This document shows, one piece after another, positions 1 to 7,483 of a stretch of DNA of 64,000 bases (position 1 is its first letter; each line of letters starts with the position of its first letter). The stretch lies in NCBI GenBank assembly GCA_902781215.1, contig CACZIO010000004.1, positions 1-64,000 of the forward strand. The letters run 5' to 3'. A model generated the notes under the pieces. That model had not been told where the DNA came from, made no database searches, and was given only the letters and a program-made list of their open reading frames with translations. Source of the DNA: an uncultured Lachnospiraceae bacterium (GTDB lineage Bacteria; Bacillota; Clostridia; Lachnospirales; Lachnospiraceae). The position numbers and the translations under genes are program-made.

Positions 1-71
1 ATGTCACCCAGCACAGTCTCTCCGTCAAAGCTCATGGTTACGTTCTGGAGACGAATGAGTTCTTTTGCCAT
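1..71 (-). CDS. ABC transporter ATP-binding protein, N-terminal fragment (PotA-like)
   Basis: Only the first 23 codons are present; the gene runs off the left edge of the window. The visible N-terminus (MAKELIRLQNVTMSFDGET) is the first beta strand and A-loop region typical of an ABC importer ATPase, and the wording resembles spermidine/putrescine ATPases (PotA), where an 'L.NVT..FDGE.VL' opening is common. The start is supported by a GGAGGA ribosome site a few bases upstream. It has its own consensus promoter at 156-183 and a strong leader hairpin between promoter and start. The Walker motifs are outside the window, so the substrate is not certain; another ABC import ATPase is possible. Confidence 0.6.
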   Translation of the reverse strand, partial: MAKELIRLQNVTMSFDGETVLGD

Positions 72-106
72 TTATCCTCCTCCGTTCTGAAATAGATTTG
101 AAAACA

Positions 107-147
107 ACCGTGCCGTCCGGCGGGATTCAGCCGCCAAATGGCACGGT
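107..147 (-). other. Leader hairpin at the 5' end of the ABC ATPase transcript
   Basis: An 8-bp arm ACCGTGCC (107-114) pairs with GGCACGGT (140-147), and an inner GGCGG/CCGCC pair stacks within it. It begins within a few bases of the transcription start predicted from the promoter at 156-183, so it would cap the 5' end of the mRNA. It could stabilise the message or be part of a regulatory leader; no known riboswitch was recognised. Confidence 0.5.
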
Positions 148-155
148 ATGAATTA

Positions 156-183
156 ATTATATTGGTTTGCGTGGTCTTGTCAA
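156..183 (-). promoter_or_regulatory. Sigma-A type promoter for the ABC ATPase gene
   Basis: On the reverse strand TTGACA (178-183) and TATAAT (156-161) are separated by 16 bases. Both hexamers match consensus fully. It points toward the start codon at 71. Confidence 0.7.
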
Positions 184-215
184 GTGTTTGAGACGTTCCC
201 GGTCAAATTTTATCG

Positions 216-256
216 AAAAAAAGTCCAGCCCGGAGCATAAAGACTCCGGGACTGGT
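216..256 (-). terminator. Rho-independent terminator after the Rel/MBL/HemZ-like unit
   Basis: A GC-rich hairpin (CCGGAG paired with CTCCGG, extended by CCAG/CTGG) is followed on the reverse strand by a run of Ts (216-222). It lies just beyond the stop of the 125-residue gene at 300, and separates that unit from the next promoter. Confidence 0.7.
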
Positions 257-299
257 AAAAACTGTTATAATACACTGCCCGCAACCGAAGTTTGAACGG

Positions 300-677
300 T
301 TATGTTTCGTCCTTCGGGGGAGTGGGCGGCGTCTGAGCGGGAGCGGTCCATGTAATCGGAGGTTCCTGCGCACGGGCGGCTCGGGCCGTGTTCCGTTTCT
401 TCTGATGTTTCCGGGCCAGAAGAACGATCACCACAGCGATCACTGCCAGCAAAGCCAGGATCGGCAGGGCGGCTACAAAGATCTGGAAGATGGTCTTGCA
501 CGCCTGCCCCATTCCGCGGAGTGTGTCCATAAAGCCTTCGCCGACTTCCTGCCAATAGGTCTTTTCCTCTTCCGGTTCCGGTGTCAGGACCTTGACCTCC
601 TCCCGGGGATAAAAGGCCTTGAGGAGCGAGTGAATCTCGTAGCGGTATAGTTCTCTGTTGACAATTGCTGTGATCAT
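300..677 (-). CDS. Small membrane protein with a HemZ-like N-terminus
   Basis: This 125-residue protein has three parts. Residues 1-32 read like the N-terminus of Lachnospiraceae HemZ (MITAIVNRELYRYEIHSLLK then AFYPREEV). A linker with an acidic run follows, then one membrane segment at about residues 68-88, and a basic, then Pro/Thr-rich C-terminus (PPITWTAPAQTPPTPP). The radical SAM core of HemZ is absent. In related genomes hemZ often sits right here, after the Rel and MBL genes, so this may be the remnant of a hemZ whose body was replaced by a membrane anchor. The HemZ link is an inference from a short segment and synteny. The gene starts 60 bases after the MBL stop and ends before a terminator. 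Its function is unknown. Confidence 0.6.
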   Translation of the reverse strand: MITAIVNRELYRYEIHSLLKAFYPREEVKVLTPEPEEEKTYWQEVGEGFMDTLRGMGQACKTIFQIFVAALPILALLAVIAVVIVLLARKHQKKRNTARAARAQEPPITWTAPAQTPPTPPKDET

Positions 678-737
678 TTTTCCATAAAAAAGCGAACCTT
701 CCTGCCTTTTACAGTAGCCGGCCCGCTTTGCTTTTCA

Positions 738-1391
738 TTATGCGCGCACAAACCAGTTGTGCTTTTTCTCATATCCGATGGTCGTCTCTGCGCCGTGCCC
801 GGAAAAAACGGTCGTGTCATCCGGCAGGGTGTAGAGTCTGGTCCGAATGGAATCCAGGAGGGTCTGGCTGTCCCCGGTAGGGAAGTCCGACCGCCCGACG
901 GAGCCCTGGAAGAGGGTGTCACCGCTGATCAGGATATGTCCATCCTCGATATAGTAACCGCAGCTCCCCTCCGTGTGGCCCGGCGTGTGCAGGACCTTGA
1001 GGGTGATGTCCGCGACTGTGATCTCCTCGTTGTCCTCGAGGTAGTGATCGGGACTGACCGTCAGGGGATGGCCGAAATCCATGGATGCATTGAGCATCTC
1101 GGATTCACATACATTCTTTTCATGGATGCAGGCGTAGACAGGTGCCCCGGTCTTCTCCTTCAGCGCTTCCAGTCCCATAATGTGGTCAAAATGCGCATGG
1201 GTCAGGAAGATAGCCTTTACCTTGAGCCCGCGCTTGTCAAGTTCCTCATAGAGCCTGTCTCCCAGGTCCGCGGGATCGAAGACGATCGTGTCCGGGCTTC
1301 CCTCGCGATAAAGAAAATAGAAATTGGTCTGGACAGCTCCGACCACAAAACAGTTCACTTTGATGACAGGCTTTGTTTCTCCCATAGTCAT
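738..1391 (-). CDS. MBL-fold metallo-hydrolase (glyoxalase II-like)
   Basis: A 217-residue metallo-beta-lactamase-fold hydrolase. It carries the metal motif THAHFDH (about residues 64-70), the later HTPGHTEGSCGY histidine, the aspartate in SGDTLF and the final FSGHGAET histidine: a complete dinuclear zinc site. Length and motifs fit the small single-domain hydrolases of the glyoxalase II group, which act on thioesters or related bonds; the real substrate is unknown. The start at 1391 (MTMGETKP) is chosen because AAAGGA lies at good distance; ATG at 1385 is an alternative. It follows rel and precedes the HemZ-like stub, a gene order common in Clostridia. Confidence 0.85.
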   Translation of the reverse strand: MTMGETKPVIKVNCFVVGAVQTNFYFLYREGSPDTIVFDPADLGDRLYEELDKRGLKVKAIFLTHAHFDHIMGLEALKEKTGAPVYACIHEKNVCESEMLNASMDFGHPLTVSPDHYLEDNEEITVADITLKVLHTPGHTEGSCGYYIEDGHILISGDTLFQGSVGRSDFPTGDSQTLLDSIRTRLYTLPDDTTVFSGHGAETTIGYEKKHNWFVRA

Positions 1392-1545
1392 TATTTCCTT
1401 TTTTATATTATTCTGCATGAACTGCAGAGGGATGTTCTCAACCGGTTTTCCAGGGTAAGGCAATTGCCCGGCCGCATCCGCATGGCCGGCTGCAAAAGCT
1501 TCCTGCCCGGGCATGAAGACAACGGATCGTGCTTTCAATTGCAGG

Positions 1546-3870
1546 TCAGCCGCTGGTCCTGCGGACGGCCTGGACATCACGGACGCCCTGGATGCGGGCG
1601 GTGATATCGTGGAGCTCCTGCGTACTCTTGACCTCGAATCCAAGCGTGAGCGTCGCGATGCCCTGCTTGTTGGTGACGGAGCTGATGCGCAGAATGCTGA
1701 TGTCCTTTTCCGAAAAGATCCTGGTCAGGTCATTGAGCAGGCCGGCCCTGTCCCTGGCGTAGATATTGATCAGGACCAGGAAGCCGTCGTCCTTTTTCTG
1801 GACGGCATCCTCCGCCCACGCCGCCTCAATGACGCGGTCTTTTTCATCATCAGGGACGTTGACCACATTGCTGCAGTCAGCGCGGTGGATGGAAATGCCC
1901 CTGCCGCGGGTGATAAATCCGACGATATCGTCTCCCGGCACGGGGTTGCAGCACTTGGAGAGTCTGGTCGAGACGCCGTGGACGCCCTTGACGATCACAG
2001 AGCCGGAGCCGCTGTGTCCGCGCATATGGGCTGCATTGTTCTGCTGGATCTGCTGGATGATCTCCTCACTGGAGACCTGGTGCTTGTGGTCTTCGGTGTA
2101 CAGGTCGAGCAGCTTGTTGACGACCTGCCCCTCCTTCATGCCACCGTGGCCGATGGCCGCCAGGATGGCGTCCCAGTCCCGGAAGCCGTACTTGCGCAGG
2201 ACGATCTCCTGATAGGCCGTCTTCATCAGATTGGAGAGCTGGAGGCTGTGGGCCTTGGCGTAGGCCTGGATCAGCTCCTTGCCCTTGGCGATGTTCTCCT
2301 CCTTGTTTTCCCGCTTGAACCACTGGTTGATCTTGTTGCGGGTGGAGGCGCTCCTGGCGATGCTGAGCCAGTCCAGGCTGGGTCCCTTGGAATTGGGGCT
2401 GGTGAGGATCTCAATGCGGTCGCCGTTTTTGATCTCGTAATCGATGTTGACCAGCTTGTCGTTGACCTTGGCCCCGGTCATGCGGTTGCCGACCGCCGTG
2501 TGGATCGCGTAGGCAAAATCGACCGGCGTGGAGCCGGCGGGGAGGTTCTTGACCTCGCCGCGGGGGGTGAAGCAGTAGACATCGTCCGAAAACAGATTCA
2601 GGTCGCTCTTGAGCAGGTCCATGAATTCCCTGTTGTCCGACATGTCCTGCTGCCATTCGAGGATCTGACGGAGCCAGGCCAGCTTCTCTTCCTCGCGGGT
2701 CTTTTCGACCTTCTGGCTGCTCCCGGCCTCCTTGTATTTCCAGTGGGCGGCAATACCGTATTCCGCCGCGCGGTGCATTTCATAGGTCCGGATCTGGATC
2801 TCGAAGGGCTGGCCGGCGGGGCCGATCAGGGTGGTGTGCAGGGACTGATACATGTTCGCCTTGGGCATGGCGATATAGTCCTTGAAGCGCCCGGGGATGG
2901 GCTTGTACATCTCGTGGATGGTACCCAGGACGGCATAGCAGTCCCGGATGGTCCCGACGATGACGCGGACCGCGAAGAGGTCGTAGATCTCCTCGATGGA
3001 TTTATTCTGGTTGAGCATCTTGCGGTAGATGCTGAACAGGTGCTTGACGCGGCCGTCCACCTCGCCCTCGATGCCGGCGTCGCGAATATGCTGTTTGACC
3101 TCCTGGGCGATCTCCTGGACATAGCGCTCGCGCTCACTCTTGCGCTGCTCCACCTTTTCCACAAGGTCATAGTATACGTCCGGATAGAGGTATTTGAGGC
3201 TGAGGTCGTCCAGTTCGACCTTGATCTTGGAGATTCCGAGCCGGTCGGCGATGGGCGAATAGATGTCCAGGGTCTCCTGGGCGATGCGCTGCTGTTTTTC
3301 CTGGGGCATGAACTCAAGGGTCCGCATATTGTGCAGGCGGTCCGCCAGCTTGATCAGGATGACCCGGATATCCTTGGCCATGGCCAGGAACATCTTGCGC
3401 AGGTTTCTGGCCTGCATCTCCTGCTGGACCTGGGTCCGGTCCCCGTAGTCCCCGGAGAGTTTGAGTTTTTTCAGTTTGGTGACACCGTCCACCAGAAGGG
3501 CCACATCCGAGCCGAATTTCTGCTCGATCTGCTCCCTGGTCAGGACCGTGTCCTCCACGACGTCGTGGAGAAGTCCCGCCGCGATGGTCTCCTTGTCCAT
3601 TTCCAGATCGGCCAGGACCACCGAGACGCAGAGGGGGTGGATGATATAGGGTTCCCCCGATTTGCGCAGCTGTCCCTCGTGCGCGCTGCTGGCGACCTCA
3701 TAGGCGCGCTCAATCAGAGAGATATCATCGGACGGATGATATCTGCGCACGCGCTCGATCAGGCTCCGGTAAAGATCCTCCGGACAGTGGTACTCCCCAA
3801 TGCTTTCAATCTTACCGGTGTCGATGGCGATCCTGCCCTGGATGTCGTTATAGCCCTTGCTGTCTGTCAT
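1546..3870 (-). CDS. relA: Bifunctional (p)ppGpp synthetase/hydrolase Rel
   Basis: A 774-residue long RelA/SpoT homologue that makes and degrades the stringent-response alarmone (p)ppGpp. Visible domains in order: HD hydrolase with an intact HDVVED motif (about residues 102-107); synthetase with RVIVGTIRDCYAVLG, GRFKDYIA and the Q/H-containing IQIRTYEMHRAAEYG segment; TGS starting VYCFTPRGEVKNLP; a basic Zn-finger/RIS-like region containing SKCCNPVPGD; and a C-terminal ACT domain. Both catalytic halves look intact. The N-terminus is slightly longer than usual. The start at 3870 is preceded by AGAGG and lies about 215 bases downstream of a consensus promoter (4091-4119). The MBL gene follows. 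Confidence 0.95.
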   Translation of the reverse strand: MTDSKGYNDIQGRIAIDTGKIESIGEYHCPEDLYRSLIERVRRYHPSDDISLIERAYEVASSAHEGQLRKSGEPYIIHPLCVSVVLADLEMDKETIAAGLLHDVVEDTVLTREQIEQKFGSDVALLVDGVTKLKKLKLSGDYGDRTQVQQEMQARNLRKMFLAMAKDIRVILIKLADRLHNMRTLEFMPQEKQQRIAQETLDIYSPIADRLGISKIKVELDDLSLKYLYPDVYYDLVEKVEQRKSERERYVQEIAQEVKQHIRDAGIEGEVDGRVKHLFSIYRKMLNQNKSIEEIYDLFAVRVIVGTIRDCYAVLGTIHEMYKPIPGRFKDYIAMPKANMYQSLHTTLIGPAGQPFEIQIRTYEMHRAAEYGIAAHWKYKEAGSSQKVEKTREEEKLAWLRQILEWQQDMSDNREFMDLLKSDLNLFSDDVYCFTPRGEVKNLPAGSTPVDFAYAIHTAVGNRMTGAKVNDKLVNIDYEIKNGDRIEILTSPNSKGPSLDWLSIARSASTRNKINQWFKRENKEENIAKGKELIQAYAKAHSLQLSNLMKTAYQEIVLRKYGFRDWDAILAAIGHGGMKEGQVVNKLLDLYTEDHKHQVSSEEIIQQIQQNNAAHMRGHSGSGSVIVKGVHGVSTRLSKCCNPVPGDDIVGFITRGRGISIHRADCSNVVNVPDDEKDRVIEAAWAEDAVQKKDDGFLVLINIYARDRAGLLNDLTRIFSEKDISILRISSVTNKQGIATLTLGFEVKSTQELHDITARIQGVRDVQAVRRTSG

Positions 3871-4090
3871 GGTACACCTCTGGAGACATATCTCCGGTGA
3901 CCCGTCATGAGGATGGAGCATCTTCCGGGCGCGGTTTGCGCGAAAAAGCGGCAGTGATCCGGATGGCGGGGGCCGGCGCGGCACAAAGCCAAAGCCGGCA
4001 CATGATTCCCTGTGTCAGGTCAATGAATGAGTTTATAAAAGAAACGTAAAATTATTCGAAATATTGCCTGAAAACTGTAAAAGTAAAGCA

Positions 4091-4119
4091 ATTATAGTCT
4101 GTTTTGTTTGGTACGTCAA
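4091..4119 (-). promoter_or_regulatory. Promoter for rel
   Basis: On the reverse strand TTGACG (4114-4119), a 17-base spacer and TATAAT (4091-4096). The predicted transcript would carry an AT-rich leader of about 215 bases before the rel start. The groEL terminator lies directly upstream. Confidence 0.75.
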
Positions 4120-4154
4120 TTAAAAATTCCCGCGTTGCTAAGCAGCGCGGGAAT
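4120..4154 (-). terminator. Terminator downstream of groEL
   Basis: ATTCCCGC (4126-4133) pairs with GCGGGAAT (4147-4154), with further pairing inside, and the reverse-strand transcript continues into a TTTTTAA run. It sits just before the rel promoter and closes the groES-groEL unit. Confidence 0.7.
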
Positions 4155-4177
4155 CCGAATGGCGGGACGTTCGCCAA

Positions 4178-4222
4178 AAGGCCGCGCATCGTGACGAGCA
4201 AGCTCGTCCGATGTGCGGCCTT
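4178..4222 (-). repeat. GGCC-capped hairpin module (partial copy of the stop-codon element)
   Basis: AAGGCCGC...GCGGCCTT encloses CATCG/CGATG and an inner GACGAGC-AA-GCTCGTC stem-loop. The same plan (outer stem, inner stem with a two-base AA loop on the forward strand, then GCGGCC) recurs inside the larger element at 4236-4453 and in both copies near 44.0-44.3 kb, with different stem sequences. It may also help termination of groEL. Confidence 0.5.
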
Positions 4223-4235
4223 AAATAGATAATAG

Positions 4236-4451
4236 AACGTATAAGCTCCCCGCAGCGCTTCGCGGGGCCCCTCCCCCGCTCTCACGCTGCTAACCGATAT
4301 TCGAAAATCGCCCCGCTCTCCTTTTGAGGATCGCGGGGCTTTGACAAACCGCAGCGCGGTTTGTTTCTCATATCGGTTGCCCGGCGCTATGTCCGCACAA
4401 ATCCTCGTGCAAGCACGGGATTTGTGCGGCCGCATCGCCGGAGCTTATACG

Positions 4452-4453
<2 letters not shown>
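4236..4453 (-). repeat. Structured intergenic element (family F, copy 1) overlapping the groEL stop
   Basis: A 218-base element bounded by a perfect 14-bp inverted repeat, AACGTATAAGCTCC (4236-4249) and its complement (4440-4453). The right arm overlaps the groEL stop codon. Inside are nested perfect stems: CCCCGC/GCGGGG, AACCGATAT/ATATCGGTT enclosing GCCCCGC/GCGGGGC and CAAACCGC/GCGGTTTG, and CCGGCG/CGCCGG enclosing a 12-bp stem (4393-4404 with 4418-4429) with CGTGC/GCACG inside. Unpaired segments such as CTATGTC, GGCCGCA, CTCAT and TTCGAAAATC are shared with the copy at 44091-44285, while most stems differ in sequence. This is the signature of a conserved folded RNA or a mobile palindromic element. 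Confidence 0.6.
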
Positions 4454-6089
<1,636 letters not shown>

Positions 6090-6228
6090 TCATGCCCCCG
6101 GGTGTCTTCTTCCCTGCCGGCCGATTTTTCACTTCAACTGACCCTCCATTCGGACAGCCCGCATGTTACAGCCATTCATTATATAAAGAAGAAAGACCTT
6201 CATCCCGGACGATTGGTATCATATCTGA

Positions 6229-6516
6229 TTATTCGATGATCGCAAGGATATCGCTCTGTCTGACGATCACGAACTTGTCATCCTCATCCATCTTGACCTC
6301 AGTGCCGGCATACTTGGAATAGATCACCTTGTCGCCGACCTTGACTTCCATCTTGACTTCCTTGCCGTCAACCATGCCGCCGGGACCGACTGCGATGACT
6401 TCTGCCTGCTGCGGCTTCTCCTTCTCCTGTCCGGGAAGGACGATACCGGACTTTGTCGTCGTTTCAGCTTCCAGCTGCTTCAATACAACTCTGTCTCCCA
6501 ACGGAACCAACTTCAT
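6229..6516 (-). CDS. groES: Co-chaperonin GroES
   Basis: A 95-residue GroES, the lid of the GroEL chamber. It shows the family opening MKLVPLGDRVVLKQLEAE, the mobile-loop region (TTTKSGIVLPGQEKEKPQ) and the C-terminal VRQSDILAIIE. The start at 6516 has a GGAGG site at good spacing; a longer frame upstream is not needed. It is the first gene of the groES-groEL operon, 76 bases downstream of a perfect CIRCE operator. Confidence 0.97.
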   Translation of the reverse strand: MKLVPLGDRVVLKQLEAETTTKSGIVLPGQEKEKPQQAEVIAVGPGGMVDGKEVKMEVKVGDKVIYSKYAGTEVKMDEDDKFVIVRQSDILAIIE

Positions 6517-6592
6517 AATGCATACCTCCATTCTTACGAAAACGCAGGCGGACAAATCCGCTGCCGCTTTCTGTATTGTCTTTTTCTTGTTG

Positions 6593-6619
6593 TTAGCACT
6601 CATTCCTTTCGAGTGCTAA
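6593..6619 (-). promoter_or_regulatory. CIRCE operator (HrcA binding site)
   Basis: TTAGCACTC, nine bases, then GAGTGCTAA: a perfect match to the CIRCE inverted repeat that HrcA represses in Firmicutes. It lies between the groES promoter and the start codon. No hrcA gene is visible in this window. Confidence 0.97.
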
Positions 6620-6630
6620 CTCTATGCTGT

Positions 6631-6659
6631 ATAATAGTTTTCCACCCCTCTGTTTGCAA
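6631..6659 (-). promoter_or_regulatory. Promoter for groES-groEL
   Basis: On the reverse strand TTGCAA (6654-6659), 17 bases, TATTAT (6631-6636), immediately upstream of CIRCE, so HrcA bound there would block the start site. Confidence 0.65.
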
Positions 6660-6943
6660 ACCTGTTTACAGGCATATAACTCATATATATCTCAATTATT
6701 CTTCTGTTTTCTTTATTTTTCTCTATTTTTCTTATCTTCATCATTATTCTTTCTGTTCCGCCACCTTTCTCTGGCCGGCAGATCCTCGATTCTCTTCCAC
6801 GTCTGTCCGGACCGAATCCTCCATTAATCTATTCTGAACACCCCGGGGAAGGTACATCTTGGCTTCTCTTCAATTTCTGTCCGGACCCGGATCCTCGACT
6901 GCCCCGCATCCCTATTATTCACGGTCTTGTCACAATTGCCCTG
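6660..6943. other. Gene-free stretch with a diverged direct repeat
   Basis: No credible gene. It is pyrimidine-rich on the forward strand around 6690-6770. Two related copies of about 32 bases occur at 6791-6822 and 6865-6897, sharing TCTCTTC, CTGTCCGGACC and ATCCTC. Their start-to-start distance is 74 bases. Their role is unknown; they lie upstream of the promoter at 6944-6972. Confidence 0.4.
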
Positions 6944-6972
6944 TTGCATTGTCCGCATTCCAGTGATATAGT
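6944..6972 (+). promoter_or_regulatory. Promoter for the small gene at 7041
   Basis: TTGCAT (6944-6949), 17 bases, TATAGT (6967-6972). The start site would fall within the palindrome at 6976-6994. Confidence 0.6.
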
Positions 6973-6975
6973 TGA

Positions 6976-6994
6976 TGTAGTTTTTAAAACTACA
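6976..6994. promoter_or_regulatory. Palindromic operator candidate
   Basis: TGTAGTTTT, a single T, then AAAACTACA: a perfect 9-bp inverted repeat sitting at the predicted transcription start of the gene at 7041. The position and symmetry suggest a repressor site rather than a terminator, as the stem is AT-rich. Confidence 0.5.
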
Positions 6995-7040
6995 TGATGC
7001 GTTTGGCTCATCGTGCGTAGAATACAGGAGGTTATTGATC

Positions 7041-7301
7041 ATGACAGTAAAAGAATTGAAGAAGTTTTTCAAAGACCATCTGGTTCCCTCCCACCTGTAT
7101 AATATGAAGGGCGGCCACCACAGAAACCGCATCTGCATCGCGAATGACAAAAACGGCTGGCAGGTCTATTTCAGTGAAGGAAAGGAAAAGATCGGTCTCA
7201 TGCAGTTCGCCACGGAGAGCGAGGCCTGCCAGCGGATGAAGGACGAGGTCTGCAAGGTCATGGAGCAGATCTACGGCCTGAGCTGGAAGGGGCTTGCGTA
7301 A
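7041..7301 (+). CDS. Small conserved-looking protein of unknown function
   Basis: An 86-residue protein (MTVKELKKFFKDHLVPSHLY at the N-terminus) with no signal peptide or membrane segment. It is rich in Lys, Cys and aromatic residues, with a likely beta region IGLMQFATESEACQRMKDEV followed by a helix. The ATG at 7041 is chosen over the in-frame TTG at 7035 because AGGAGG lies 9 bases before it. It is one of few forward-strand genes, has its own promoter with a palindrome, and ends before a strong terminator, so it is a single-gene unit. I do not recognise the family. Confidence 0.75.
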   Translation: MTVKELKKFFKDHLVPSHLYNMKGGHHRNRICIANDKNGWQVYFSEGKEKIGLMQFATESEACQRMKDEVCKVMEQIYGLSWKGLA

Positions 7302-7345
7302 GTTCTTTTCGTAGATATATCCGTATGAGGATGTCACAGACACAT

Positions 7346-7387
7346 AAAAGCGCGCACATACACCAACCGGTGTACATGCGCGCTTTT
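7346..7387. terminator. Bidirectional terminator between the small gene and ppdK
   Basis: AAAAGCGCGCA and TACACC pair with GGTGTA and TGCGCGCTTTT across a four-base loop. A-tract and T-tract on either side let it work for both convergent genes. Confidence 0.85.
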
Positions 7388-7483
7388 CATATGCACAATG
7401 ATTCAGAATCCCCGGATACCCGGGCAGTCATGAGACCATGTCCGCCCGCGGCACCGGTGGATCAAGCCATGCGGCTTTCCTGA

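Noticed and set aside
1513..3900. 795-codon forward open frame opposite rel
   Set aside because: It is an antisense shadow. The rel product is fully recognisable on the other strand, and the shadow has no ribosome site or family resemblance.
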